From Rubripirellula lacrimiformis (lineage in GTDB: Bacteria > Planctomycetota > Planctomycetia > Pirellulales > Pirellulaceae): a stretch of DNA of 64,000 nucleotides. Below the pieces are notes generated by a model, which saw only the letters and a program-made list of their open reading frames with translations, searched no databases and was not told the origin of the DNA. The position numbers and the translations under genes are program-made. This document shows positions 1 to 9,247 of the stretch, in pieces (the first letter of the stretch is position 1; the number at the start of each line of letters is the position of its first letter). The stretch spans positions 3,100,001 to 3,164,000 of the forward strand of contig NZ_CP036525.1 of NCBI RefSeq assembly GCF_007741535.1. The letters are read 5' to 3'.

Positions 1-182
1 GCCCCGCGTACCAGCGTCGGCGACGCATCCGATGCGGTCGATCGCTGAAAGTGAACTGCTGCCAAGCGTCTGGTGATCACCGAAACCAGGCGAGCGAGTT
101 GCCCGGTAGTCCGGTTTCGCAAGGTTCCCGGTGCGCAGTTGGCAGGTCTTTCGTTCTGATCTCTCCAACGGATGCATGTCCC

Positions 183-1697
183 ATGTCAAAATTTTCCACC
201 TTGTTGTCGCAGCGACGCGGGTCCAAACGTCGTCGACTGTCTGCTGAACCGTTGGAAGCTCGACGGCTACTAGCCGCCAGTATGGGCTGGGATGGTCCGG
301 GGTTGGGCAGCGCGGAACTGACCTACCACATCGCCAATTCGCCTGATTCACTGACACAGGCGGAAACCAACGCGGCGATCGAAACGGCACTCGACGCGTG
401 GGCCAGCGTGGCTGACATCACGTTCACGCCTACCGATCAATCTGGATTGCGAGACTCGATCGACCTGTCGTTTACCAGGATCGACGGCGTCGGCGGCACG
501 CTTGCCCAGGCCTATTTTCCTGACGATGTCAATTCCGATCGTATCGCCGGTGATGTTCAATTCGATCTCGCCGACGCTTGGGAAGTTGGTAATTCGCTTG
601 GGAACCAAGCATTCGACTTGGTCTACGTTGCCGTGCACGAGATCGGTCACTCGCTAGGCCTGGATCACACGGCGGCGATGGGCAGCGTTCTGGCGCCCTT
701 TGTCTCGCCGAGCCAGTCGTTCAACGGATTGGATTCCAGCGACGCGGTCGCGATCGGAGATCTGTACGCGGTGGCCGATGTCGTGACCGGTTCGGAATCG
801 CCGGTCGACGAGGTTCCCAGTGATGAATCCCCCGTCGACGAAACGCCGACGCCTGAAACGAACACCGACACAAGCGACAGCGATGACGATCGGTTCCCTC
901 GAAATCGTTGGCGTCGCGGTGGTGGCTGGCATCGATGGGGAGGAAGACTGGATGCCGAAACACCTGAATACAACTATGTCCATCCGACGGATGTCAACAG
1001 CGACGGCAATACGTCTGCACTGGATGCGTTGGCCGTGATCAATTCGATGCAGCAAAATTCTGCGGATGTAGCCATCGTGGATTTCGATCAGGCGACCGAA
1101 CCAATCGACGACGCCGCGATTGTCGTTGACGAAGTTGACGGCGACGAAACGATCGATGACGGTGGCTTGGTGGATGACACCAATGGTGACCCGTTTTGCG
1201 ACACCGGTGTCCGACATCGTTCACACCGCTACGACGTGGGTCTGTTCGGCAATGACGCCGAGTCGCTGGTCACGCGTTTCGATACGGATGGCGACGCGGC
1301 GCTTTCGGAAGACGAAGTGCCCAATCGGTTGTGGGCAAAGCTGGCTGATTTCGAAGCCGACACAAATGCCGATGGCTTCGTATCACTTGCCGAACTTGAA
1401 CTTGCGGTGACAGCGGCTGCCCAGGAATCGTTCAATGAAAAGGATGCTGACAGCGATGGGCTGTTGGTGGAAACGGAGGTGTCGGATCGATTTTGGGCGA
1501 AGGTTTCACCTGCGGACACCGACGGTGATGATGGCGTTTCGTTCGATGAGTTCAGTGCCTTCATTTCGGAAGGCCTGGCCCATGACAGCGGTAACGATCC
1601 AGTCGATTTTGGACGTCACGGCCACCATGGTCGCGGCCACCACCGGTCTGCGGATGCCGTGTTTACCGCGTTTGGACGATTGGCCGGTCGCCGATAG
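183..1697 (+). CDS. Secreted matrixin-like metalloprotease with dockerin and EF-hand repeats
   Basis: Predicted exported zinc endopeptidase of 504 residues. The frame is open further upstream, but the ATG at 183 places a basic N-terminus directly before the planctomycetal sorting motif (EPLEARRLLAA, about residues 23-33), so I chose it. The zinc site HEIGHSLGLDH (about 152-162) matches the matrixin/metzincin HExxHxxGxxH pattern, and the Met at about 166 may be the Met-turn. A Pro/Glu/Thr-rich linker leads to a dockerin-like half (DVNSDGNTSALDAL, about 270). The C-terminal 130 residues hold four EF-hand-like Asp-rich loops such as DTDGDAALSEDE and DTDGDDGVSFDE, so calcium binding is likely. 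It ends in a His/Gly/Arg-rich tail. The protease fold is well supported; the substrate is unknown. Confidence 0.85.
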   Translation: MSKFSTLLSQRRGSKRRRLSAEPLEARRLLAASMGWDGPGLGSAELTYHIANSPDSLTQAETNAAIETALDAWASVADITFTPTDQSGLRDSIDLSFTRIDGVGGTLAQAYFPDDVNSDRIAGDVQFDLADAWEVGNSLGNQAFDLVYVAVHEIGHSLGLDHTAAMGSVLAPFVSPSQSFNGLDSSDAVAIGDLYAVADVVTGSESPVDEVPSDESPVDETPTPETNTDTSDSDDDRFPRNRWRRGGGWHRWGGRLDAETPEYNYVHPTDVNSDGNTSALDALAVINSMQQNSADVAIVDFDQATEPIDDAAIVVDEVDGDETIDDGGLVDDTNGDPFCDTGVRHRSHRYDVGLFGNDAESLVTRFDTDGDAALSEDEVPNRLWAKLADFEADTNADGFVSLAELELAVTAAAQESFNEKDADSDGLLVETEVSDRFWAKVSPADTDGDDGVSFDEFSAFISEGLAHDSGNDPVDFGRHGHHGRGHHRSADAVFTAFGRLAGRR

Positions 1698-1836
1698 CTT
1701 GTCGTCACGCCCGGTGCCCAGTCGCCTACGCGCGAGTACGAGTGAAAGGAGGCTGTGCTGAATCCAGCGTCGCCTGCAAATCGGCGTTGGAACGCTGAAT
1801 CGCAAGCTCGTCCGCTGGTTTGCCGATGTTGCGAGT

Positions 1837-2049
1837 CTACTGCGGGTTGACGACGCTGGCGTCGCTGAGTGTTCGCATCTCTTTCTTGATCGGTTCTACA
1901 AAACTGTCGGCGATGAAGTGGTCGGGGTTCACCGGTTGAATCACTTTCTGAGGGATCGTTTCCGCCATTGGGCCGCAGCCAAGGCAGAGGGAAACAATGC
2001 CGGGTAGCCCGAGCCAAGCCGGAAGGCTCCGTAAGCAATTGAATGCCAT
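1837..2049 (-). CDS. Small putative lipoprotein
   Basis: A 70-residue protein of unknown function. The ATG at 2049 gives a short N-terminus, a hydrophobic stretch (about residues 9-24) and a lipobox-like LCLGC, so a lipid-anchored periplasmic product is plausible. The mature part is short and polar (IPQKVIQPVNPDHF and onward) with no domain I recognise. The same frame is open to 2253, but that extension runs through a repeat-like hairpin region and reads as non-coding. It is convergent with the protease gene, about 140 bp away. A real but species-restricted gene seems more likely than chance. Confidence 0.5.
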   Translation of the reverse strand: MAFNCLRSLPAWLGLPGIVSLCLGCGPMAETIPQKVIQPVNPDHFIADSFVEPIKKEMRTLSDASVVNPQ

Positions 2050-2489
2050 CTTTTCTACTCCGGAAGCTGTCGATGATTGAAGTTTTGCATTCCCCCTGTT
2101 CCGTGTGCTCTGCAAACAGGTCTCTCTGATGCCGAGTCGTTCGCATCGAGCGATGAAAAAGTGTCCGACCATTTTGCCGGCCAGCCTCCCCTCGGGTGCT
2201 TCGCACAGTAGGGGGCGGACACTTTTCTTCCGCGTTAGCAACGCACGATCCATCAGTGTCGTTTCTTTCTTCCCCCCTCTCTCTCACTCTCTCCCCCGCA
2301 AACTGCTGCGCGGCGGGGGCGAGATGACTTGAATCGCGACACTGATTGATCGCTCGTTGCTTCACAGCGCACGATCCATCCTTGTTGGCACTGCAGTCGT
2401 GGGATTCGCCAAGATCCCTAACCGTCGGGTTGTCGTGACGGAATCGTCACCTCGTCCACCACGACCGACATTTCCCGTGCGTTGCTCCG
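2050..2489. other. Gene-free interval with hairpin and dispersed repeat
   Basis: About 440 bp with no convincing gene. It holds an inverted repeat (2157-2226), a pyrimidine-rich run of C and CT units around 2268-2295, and a copy of a sequence (about 2371-2419) that recurs near 51271. The phrase GCACGATCCATC also occurs twice inside this interval (about 2245 and 2369). Confidence 0.5.
2157..2226. repeat. Inverted repeat, 11-bp arms
   Basis: AAAAGTGTCCG at 2157-2167 pairs perfectly with CGGACACTTTT at 2216-2226 across a 48-base loop. The A and T ends of the arms mean that transcripts in either direction would carry a U-run after a stem, so it could end transcription both ways. The loop is long for a classical terminator, so a small palindromic repeat element is equally possible. 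Confidence 0.5.
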
Positions 2490-2957
2490 TCACTGCGCTG
2501 TCGTGGGTTGAACGGTTGGTTTCCGGCACCCATCGACGGTGTAGGTGTCGAATTCTCGTAGCAGCCACAATGCAACACATGCGGACAACATCGGAATGGC
2601 GGCGAAGAACAGCAAGTGCGGGTAAGTCCACGGATCGATGTAAGCACTCCACGAACTGAACGTTGAAATTGCATGCAGAACGAGGATGATTCCGTAGGTC
2701 CATGTCCGAAATGCTCCCACTAAAAACGCGATTAGAATGACCGATTGCACACCGCCCACGCCATAAGCGAGCATCTCACTGAGTTCGGAAATTCCGTAGA
2801 ACTTTTTAAAAACCGCCGCCGCGTGTTCTGGGTTGATGAATTTATCGATGGTCCACATCGCAAAAACGCTGAAAATCCCAACTCGAATCAGTAGCAGGCT
2901 GCACGCTAGCCGAGTTCGAAGGCGATCATCTAACGGTTGCGGTTGAAGGTCAGACAT
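2490..2957 (-). CDS. Small integral membrane protein, DoxX-like
   Basis: 155 residues from the ATG at 2957; an upstream start at 3008 would add 17 residues rich in Pro and Lys. Four hydrophobic helices are visible (around LLLIRVGIFSVFAMW, the Gly-rich GVGGVQSVILIAFLVGAF, YGIILVLHAISTF, and LLFFAAIPMLSACVALWLL). A four-helix layout of this size, with a loop like FINPEHAAAVFKKFYG after helix 1, resembles DoxX/DoxD-type membrane proteins, but no catalytic motif confirms that. It lies directly downstream of the PQQ-propeller gene on the same strand. The start is preceded by an A-run rather than a clear Shine-Dalgarno. Confidence 0.7.
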   Translation of the reverse strand: MSDLQPQPLDDRLRTRLACSLLLIRVGIFSVFAMWTIDKFINPEHAAAVFKKFYGISELSEMLAYGVGGVQSVILIAFLVGAFRTWTYGIILVLHAISTFSSWSAYIDPWTYPHLLFFAAIPMLSACVALWLLREFDTYTVDGCRKPTVQPTTAQ

Positions 2958-3079
2958 TTTTTTTGGGGGGTTTGGTCGTTTGGGCGGAAGCGGAAGACTT
3001 GCAATCACTATTCCTCATTGCGATGTCGTTACGACGCTTGGTCCCGCCGACGCGGAATGGCAGTCCAGATGGTGCAGAG

Positions 3080-4345
3080 TCATTTTCGTTCGATGCAGTA
3101 GAGCGATTGATTGCTCCGCAGATACAGCTTGCCATCGCTGACCGCTGGTGATGCGTTGAAGTCGGTTTCATCGCTGGCGAACTTGTTTTGCGTTTCCGGC
3201 GAGAACGATTCACCGGGCGAAAACACGATCGTGCCACTTCGCCGAGTCACGACATAGATATGTTTGCCAATCAAGATCGGCGATGCGTACACAGGCCGGC
3301 CATTCTCTAGATTGCTGACTCGCGCACGGTAAATCACCTCGCCGTCCTTCGCCGACGTGCAATAGGCGATGCCGCGGTCGTCAATCCAGTAAAGACGCCC
3401 GTCATGCAGCAGCGGTGTTGCGACATAAGAACTGGATGGGTTGGTCCATCGAACATGGGTGTCGGTAACATCTTTTTCTTGCCCGGTTCCACCGCCCGCG
3501 TTGACCGCGATGCTTCCCGACGCCCGGTAGCCGCCAAAGCTGTAGATCGTGTTGCCGTCGACAATCACTGACGGCGATACGTTGCCTGTCATGGGCGAAC
3601 TGGCGTACCAGTTCAGTTTTCCAGTATCCGGATTCAGTGCCCAGATTTCTTCGGGCACGCTGATGACCAACTCTACTTTCGCATTGTCTAGTCTGACGAT
3701 ACGCGGGGTTCCGTAGGTCAATTCAAGCATGTCAGCATCGGTGCGCCACAGTTCTTTGCCGGTTGTCTTTTCCAGACAAAGGATCGCTTTGGCTTCTTCG
3801 GCTGCGTTGACGAATAGCTTGTCTTGGTAGAGCACGGGACTGGATGCCGATCCCCACTGGCGGTTGCTGCTGCCTTTGCCAACATCGAAGCTCCACATCT
3901 TGGTGCCTGCGAGTGAAATGCAGTGGACGCCGCCTTTGCCGAGGAAGACGTACACGTTCTGGCCGTCGCTGACGGGCGTGTTGCTGGCGTAGCCATGTTC
4001 CGTGATGTAGCCCTGGTATCCGTCTTCGCGATAGTTGATCGGGAAATCGACCGACCATTGCTGGTTGCCGGTGCTTTTGTCGAAGCTGATGACTTGGCGT
4101 TTGGCTTCATCGCCGGAGACGTAGCAGGTCACGATGACTTGATCGCCCACGACGATCGGACTGGACGATCCGCTGCCAGGCAAGTCCTGCTTCCAAGCGA
4201 GATTCTCCGAGTCGCTCCAGGTGATGGGAACCACGTCCGCAGACTTCGCCGTGCCGCCCGGCCCTAGAAACTCGGGCCAATCGTCGGCGAATAGTTCAAC
4301 GGTCGCGATGAAAAAGCAAGTGGCAGCGATCAGACAGCGGAGCAT
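3080..4345 (-). CDS. Secreted PQQ-type beta-propeller protein
   Basis: 421 residues with a clear signal peptide (MLRCLIAATCFFIATVELFA) followed by DDWPEFLGPGG, the usual opening of planctomycete PQQ-like/BamB-like propellers. Repeated blades carry the W-docking pattern, for example KSTGNQQWSVDFP, KTTGKELWRTDAD and PDTGKLNWYASS. The protein probably acts outside the inner membrane. The fold matches both quinoprotein-dehydrogenase propellers and BamB scaffolds. No Ca/PQQ active-site signature or cytochrome partner is visible, so an enzymatic role cannot be claimed. It belongs to a minus-strand run with the EF-hand gene upstream and the DoxX-like gene downstream. Confidence 0.85.
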   Translation of the reverse strand: MLRCLIAATCFFIATVELFADDWPEFLGPGGTAKSADVVPITWSDSENLAWKQDLPGSGSSSPIVVGDQVIVTCYVSGDEAKRQVISFDKSTGNQQWSVDFPINYREDGYQGYITEHGYASNTPVSDGQNVYVFLGKGGVHCISLAGTKMWSFDVGKGSSNRQWGSASSPVLYQDKLFVNAAEEAKAILCLEKTTGKELWRTDADMLELTYGTPRIVRLDNAKVELVISVPEEIWALNPDTGKLNWYASSPMTGNVSPSVIVDGNTIYSFGGYRASGSIAVNAGGGTGQEKDVTDTHVRWTNPSSSYVATPLLHDGRLYWIDDRGIAYCTSAKDGEVIYRARVSNLENGRPVYASPILIGKHIYVVTRRSGTIVFSPGESFSPETQNKFASDETDFNASPAVSDGKLYLRSNQSLYCIERK

Positions 4346-4490
4346 GGGATTCCCGTTTCCTTGGAAGGCGAGTGACAGATCATTTCATCCCACCGGTAGC
4401 GGAAGTCGTCAAGACTTTCGAGGCCCCCGGCAACCAAAACGAAACTCATGACGAGTTCCGCACGAACAAGGTTTCTAGCAGGCGCATGCG

Positions 4491-4754
4491 TCACTGCGGG
4501 CGCTGGGGAGGACCTCCGCGATCCGGTCGACCTCCGCGAGGCGGATTCTGCATCGCGGCGGTTAGCTCTGCACGGGTAACGCTACCATCGTTGTTCGCGT
4601 CCGCTTGCTGAAACAGCTGGAGAATCATTTCGGGCGGCGGGCCTCCCCGCATGCCTGCGGGTGGGCCACCGCGACCGGGTGGCTGAGCAAACAGGAAACC
4701 GGGAACCATGATGATTCCGGAAAAGATGACGCACTGAACCGTAGGGCGAATCAT
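4491..4754 (-). CDS. Small secreted EF-hand protein, Gly/Pro/Arg-rich
   Basis: 87 residues from the ATG at 4754, chosen because it starts a signal peptide (about residues 1-23, ending FLFAQ). The mature part opens with PPGRGGPPAGMRGGPPPEM. It then has one canonical EF-hand loop, DANNDGSVTRAEL, and a Gly/Pro/Arg tail. Such one-hand proteins with GGPP linkers are common in planctomycetes; calcium binding is plausible but the role is unknown. It is read toward the PQQ-propeller gene with 145 bp between them. Confidence 0.75.
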   Translation of the reverse strand: MIRPTVQCVIFSGIIMVPGFLFAQPPGRGGPPAGMRGGPPPEMILQLFQQADANNDGSVTRAELTAAMQNPPRGGRPDRGGPPQRPQ

Positions 4755-5092
4755 TCTGCTTTGCCTCGGATTTTGTGTTTTGCGGGGCGTTTCAAATGCT
4801 GCCTTCCGCAAGGATTTTGCCTGACGGGATTGAATGCGTCTTCACCACCCAAAGTGGGCCAAACATTTTTGCGCAATTCTTAGTTGCCAGGTATTCGGTG
4901 CCCCGGCCTTGCACACCTCAGCGGGCCGGCGACGGGCGGGCTCCACGGGGCCTGCTTCACGGGGCGGGCTCCACGGGGCCGGTTTCAATGGACCGGCTTC
5001 AATGGACCGGCTTCACGGGGCCTCAAGATCGCCCCAAAGATTCTGCGTGACATTTTCGAACCTTTTTGGCCCTTTTCGAGTGGTGGTGACGC
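4755..5092. other. Divergent intergenic region carrying a minisatellite
   Basis: 338 bp between the minus-strand EF-hand gene and the plus-strand CotH gene, so it should hold both promoters. I could not assign -35/-10 boxes with confidence. The middle is occupied by a 14-bp tandem repeat (4940-5022). Confidence 0.5.
4940..5022. repeat. 14-bp tandem repeat, about 5.9 copies
   Basis: Consecutive units are GCTCCACGGGGCCT, GCTTCACGGGGCGG, GCTCCACGGGGCCG, GTTTCAATGGACCG, GCTTCAATGGACCG and a final partial GCTTCACGGGGCC. Two sub-types (CACGGGG and CAATGGA) alternate in blocks. A 14-bp period does not preserve a reading frame, so the array is not a peptide repeat. Confidence 0.9.
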
Positions 5093-8000
5093 ATGGATTA
5101 CCACAACCGTTGCTTTCGCAAATCAAAAACCGAGGTCATCGTGATAAATAGCTGGTTCTCCGCAGAACAACGACGAAAAAACAGCCGTGCAAGTCAGTCT
5201 CGCCGTCGTCTGCGTGTGGAGTTGTTCGAGCAACGGATGATGTTGCACGGTGGTGCGGTGGATGGTCTCGACACGACGACCGACACGGATCAGATGTTGA
5301 TGGCCGCGGACATGGCCGTTGGTTCGATGAACTCGTTGTCCGCAATCACACTGGGGGCCGAAGGAGAAGAAATTGCCGTCGAGCAGTCCCCTTGGACTCA
5401 CGCGGTGGTCGCCGATGACGCAGCGGCGTTCTTCGACGACAGCTTCGTCCATGAAGTTTCGATCACCTTCGATAACATCGATTGGTACGATGTGCTGGTG
5501 GATTCGCACACCAACGACTCTGCCGATCCCTACTTCGCCGCCGACGTGACCATCGACGGCATCACGATGGAAAACGTAGGCGTGCGTTTCAAAGGCAATT
5601 CATCGTTCACCGGTACCGGCATCAAGAAGTCGCTGAAAATTGACTTCGACGAATTCGATGAAACCAACGATAGCCTGACCTACCTCGGCTTGAAAAAGCT
5701 AAACCTGAACAACAACTACAACGACCCGACCATGCTGCGGGAAAAGTTGCTGTATGACTTCGCATCCAACTTCGTGGAAGGTGCCAGTCGAGCGGTCCAT
5801 ACCAACGTCACGATCAATGGCGAATTGTATGGTATCTATACCGCCGTCGAACAAGTCGACAAAACGTACGTGCAAACCCGGTTCGGCAGCGACGAAGACG
5901 GCAACCTGTTCAAAGGTGCCGCATCCGATGATGCCGGCGATGATCCAAATGCCGATTTCGGATCTGACTTGACGTATTTGGGCGATGATCCACTCGCCTA
6001 CGAAGCCAACTATCAACTGAAGACGAACGAGACGGCGAACGACTATTCTGACTTAGTTGAACTCATTGACGTCCTGAACAACACGTCCGCCGAAGAGTTG
6101 GCGGACGCCATCGAACCGCTGTTGGATGTCGATGACGCGTTAGCATCGATTGCGATCAACAATCTGTTTGCGAACATCGACTCGTACAACGGTTCGGCGC
6201 ACAATTACTATTTGTACGATCGTGATGACACCGGGCAATTCACGCACATCCTGTGGGACGCGAATGAATCCTTTGGGCGGTTCAGTCTATTCGTCACGCC
6301 GGGCGAAGACTTGCAGGAGCTCGATCCGTTCTGGCTACCGGTCGCCACGACGATGGGTGGACCGGGCGGTGGTGGGCCTCCCGTTGGTGGGCCTCCCGTT
6401 GGTGGGCCTCCCGTCGATGGGCCTGGCGTCGGTGGGCCTGGCGATGTTGCAGCAGACGCAGAGGAGTCACGCCCATTGATGGAAAACCTGTGGGCCGTCG
6501 CTGAATACAGTGACGACTACCTGCGTGATTTGGCCGAGATGCTTCGTGAAGGATTTGATGTCACGACCGCGACCGCTCGCATCAACGAATTGGCAAATGT
6601 GATTCGCGACGACGTGACGGCGGATCCGAACAAGCAGTACACGACGGCACAGTTTGAACAAAACCTGACCGGTGACATCGTTTCGGGAATGGGGACGATC
6701 TACGGTTTAACTTCGTTCATCGAAACGCGTGCGCTATACCTCGATGCCGAGTTAGACTCGTATGCTTCGACGTCCGATCTGCGACTCAACGAATTGATGA
6801 CCGTCAACGTGGCGACGGTTCAGGACGAATCGGGTGATTTTGATCCCTGGGTCGAGATCTATAATTTTGGTCCAGGTTTGGTGGATGTGTCGGGGCTGTA
6901 CCTCACTGACGACGCGGGTGATCTGACGAAGTGGTCGATCCCCTCGGGAAGCGTGGACGATGGCCAGTTTCTGACGCTTTGGATTGACGGCGAAACCAGC
7001 GAAGGAACCAACCACGCCAATTTCGCGCTCGATGCGTCAGGCGGAATTCTGCAATTGACCGACGGTGTGACTGTGATTGATACGGTTTCTTACGCCGCGA
7101 TGTCCGACGATACATCGTTGGCTCGGGTGCCCGATGGCGAGGGAGATTTTGAAACGACCGACCAACCCACGTTTGGCATCGAGAATCTTGCCAGCGTTGT
7201 CGTTGTTGTTCCCGTCGAACCGGTGGTGCTGTACATCAACGAGTTCATGGCGGACAACGACTCTGTGATCGAAGATCCTGACGAAGCAGGGGCGTTCGAG
7301 GATTGGGTCGAAATCTTCAATCCGGGCACCCAAGCAATCGACTTGAGCGGCATGTCGATGACGGACGATTTGACGGATCCCACTCAGTGGCAATTCGCTG
7401 ACGGAAGCACGATCGCGGCAGGCGGCTACTTGATCGTGTGGGCCGATGGGGACACCGATCAAGGTGACAACCACGCGACCTTTAAACTATCCTCCGGTGG
7501 GGAAGAAATCGGGCTGTTCCATATCGACGGCACCACGCTGATCGACTCGGTCGTATTCGGCGAACAAGTGACGGATGTTTCCTACGGGCGATTCCCCGAT
7601 GGCAGCGAAACGTTCGTTGCCATGACAACACCTACGCCAATTGCAACCAACGTCAACGCCAACTCCAACGTCGGCCCGGTCGCGGATGCTGCGGGTCCCT
7701 ACAGCGGACTGGTTGATGACACGATTACGCTGACAGCAGCCGGATCGAGCGATTCGGATGGATTCATTACCAGCTACGCATGGGACTTGGACAATGATGG
7801 CCAGTACGATGACGCGACCGGTGTCACCGCAACGTTTTTAGCCGCCTCAGTCGGATCCTTTACTGTTGGCGTGCAAGTCACCGACGATCGCGATGCCGTT
7901 AGCGTTGATACAGCGACGGTGACGGTTTCTGCGGTACCGGTTGCAGCCGGGATCGTTGTCCTCGAATCGGGTGGGACGACGGTGGTAACCGAAGCGGGGA

Positions 8001-9109
8001 CCAGTGATGTGGTTGGTGTGTCGCTGTCGCGCCAACCGACATCCAATGTCACGATCGCAATCGCAAACGGTGACTCGGGTGAAATTTCGGTTAGCACCCA
8101 TTCGCTGACCTTCACGCCTGATAACTGGGATGTCACGCAGGAGTTCACGGTGACAGGGGTTGCCGATGGGACGGTTGACGGCGACCAGCTGGCCAACTTG
8201 ACTTTGGCAGTCTCCAGCGCGGACAGCGCCTATGACTCGCTTGCCGCGGTAGAGGTTGCGGTTACCAATCAGGATACGGATAGCACGCCGCAGATTCATG
8301 CTCGAATCATTTCGCCGGACTTTCTGATCCGAACTCACGTGGTCAATGCAAGTGATGTCCAGACAGCGATTCTGGCGGTGGCACACGCCAGCGGTACGAT
8401 CACCGTTACGCCGATCGGTTCTGCATCCGTCGGTGAAACCATCCTGATTTTGGATGGTAGCTTGACGCAGATTGGTCAGTTTGTGGACGGTTCCTTTGAA
8501 GCGACGGTTACCGCCGGCGGATCCTACGCCATTATTTTTGAGGCACAAACCAGTGACCGATTGTATTCCGTTAGTTCCACGGCCGGCAGTGATGGGTTCA
8601 CCCCCACAGCCCCGACAAACTTTTTGCAGCCGACCGATACCAACGGCGATAGCGAAACCAGTGCGCTGGATATCTTGCTGGTCATCAACCAGCTTGGCAA
8701 TCAGCCGGTAGCGGAAGGCGAGTTGGCGGCAGGTCCGTCGTTGATGGATGTCAATGGCGACGCCAGGGTTTCTGCCCTGGATGCGTTGGTCATCATCAAC
8801 GAGCTGAGCCGTCGTCTGATCGTCGAGTCCGAGGGTGATTTTGAACCCGAATCCGTGATCCCGTTCGCCCAGTGGCTGAGCACCGATCCGGGGCCGAATT
8901 CTGGCTCGATCGAAACGGTCGTTCCTGACGACGCAACGATCGAAAAGCTTGGCGTCGTAACGTCGGCAAGCGATTCCGATTCATCCTTTCGATTGGTGGA
9001 CGAGGCCATGCTGGAAATTTTGGATGACGGTACCGATCCGAACGCGGATGATTGGCAGGATCTCACTTACCAATTGGCTGACGACGGCCTCGATTTGGAT
9101 TGGATCTAG
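5093..9109 (+). CDS. Giant secreted CotH/lamin-tail/PKD/dockerin protein
   Basis: 1338 residues. A basic N-terminus and VELFEQRMML (about 42-51) resemble the planctomycetal LEPRxLL sorting motif. A CotH spore-coat-kinase-like domain follows (about 115-470; GVRFKGNSSF, KSLKIDFDEF, LNLNNNYNDPTMLREKL, YGIYTAVEQVD). It is interrupted near 421-450 by a GGPPV repeat. Next come two lamin-tail domains (about 560-835; LNELM...WVEIYNFG and INEFMADN...WVEIFNPG), a PKD-like domain (about 860-945; SSDSDGFITSYAWDLDNDG), a Calx-beta-like stretch, and dockerin-like repeats (about 1180-1245; DTNGDSETSALDIL, DVNGDARVSALDAL). CotH proteins phosphorylate extracellular proteins in Bacillus; activity here is inferred. 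A GTG at 5141 with GAGG just upstream is a credible alternative start. Confidence 0.85.
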   Translation: MDYHNRCFRKSKTEVIVINSWFSAEQRRKNSRASQSRRRLRVELFEQRMMLHGGAVDGLDTTTDTDQMLMAADMAVGSMNSLSAITLGAEGEEIAVEQSPWTHAVVADDAAAFFDDSFVHEVSITFDNIDWYDVLVDSHTNDSADPYFAADVTIDGITMENVGVRFKGNSSFTGTGIKKSLKIDFDEFDETNDSLTYLGLKKLNLNNNYNDPTMLREKLLYDFASNFVEGASRAVHTNVTINGELYGIYTAVEQVDKTYVQTRFGSDEDGNLFKGAASDDAGDDPNADFGSDLTYLGDDPLAYEANYQLKTNETANDYSDLVELIDVLNNTSAEELADAIEPLLDVDDALASIAINNLFANIDSYNGSAHNYYLYDRDDTGQFTHILWDANESFGRFSLFVTPGEDLQELDPFWLPVATTMGGPGGGGPPVGGPPVGGPPVDGPGVGGPGDVAADAEESRPLMENLWAVAEYSDDYLRDLAEMLREGFDVTTATARINELANVIRDDVTADPNKQYTTAQFEQNLTGDIVSGMGTIYGLTSFIETRALYLDAELDSYASTSDLRLNELMTVNVATVQDESGDFDPWVEIYNFGPGLVDVSGLYLTDDAGDLTKWSIPSGSVDDGQFLTLWIDGETSEGTNHANFALDASGGILQLTDGVTVIDTVSYAAMSDDTSLARVPDGEGDFETTDQPTFGIENLASVVVVVPVEPVVLYINEFMADNDSVIEDPDEAGAFEDWVEIFNPGTQAIDLSGMSMTDDLTDPTQWQFADGSTIAAGGYLIVWADGDTDQGDNHATFKLSSGGEEIGLFHIDGTTLIDSVVFGEQVTDVSYGRFPDGSETFVAMTTPTPIATNVNANSNVGPVADAAGPYSGLVDDTITLTAAGSSDSDGFITSYAWDLDNDGQYDDATGVTATFLAASVGSFTVGVQVTDDRDAVSVDTATVTVSAVPVAAGIVVLESGGTTVVTEAGTSDVVGVSLSRQPTSNVTIAIANGDSGEISVSTHSLTFTPDNWDVTQEFTVTGVADGTVDGDQLANLTLAVSSADSAYDSLAAVEVAVTNQDTDSTPQIHARIISPDFLIRTHVVNASDVQTAILAVAHASGTITVTPIGSASVGETILILDGSLTQIGQFVDGSFEATVTAGGSYAIIFEAQTSDRLYSVSSTAGSDGFTPTAPTNFLQPTDTNGDSETSALDILLVINQLGNQPVAEGELAAGPSLMDVNGDARVSALDALVIINELSRRLIVESEGDFEPESVIPFAQWLSTDPGPNSGSIETVVPDDATIEKLGVVTSASDSDSSFRLVDEAMLEILDDGTDPNADDWQDLTYQLADDGLDLDWI
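6356..6445 (+). repeat. In-frame 15-bp repeat coding GGPPV
   Basis: Inside the CotH gene, units of GGTGGGCCTCCCGTT and variants recur in frame. They encode GGPPV several times and then decay to GGPPVDGPGVGGPG. The insert falls within the CotH region, probably a surface loop, and similar GGPP tracts occur in the neighbouring EF-hand protein. Confidence 0.8.
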
Positions 9110-9247
9110 CGGAGCGACCTGGGCCGTTTTTGAATCCTTTGGGCGTGTCCGGAATATCGAGACTCGTGATAGAATCATCGATCAAGACACCGCGTGTGCG
9201 TGTGTCAATTTATCGGCGTGTTCATCACCGGTTGGGATGTTTTAGCT

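Noticed and set aside
4834-5151. Possible pentapeptide-repeat protein across the 14-bp array
   Set aside because: A 14-bp period shifts frame at each unit, so no regular peptide repeat can be encoded.
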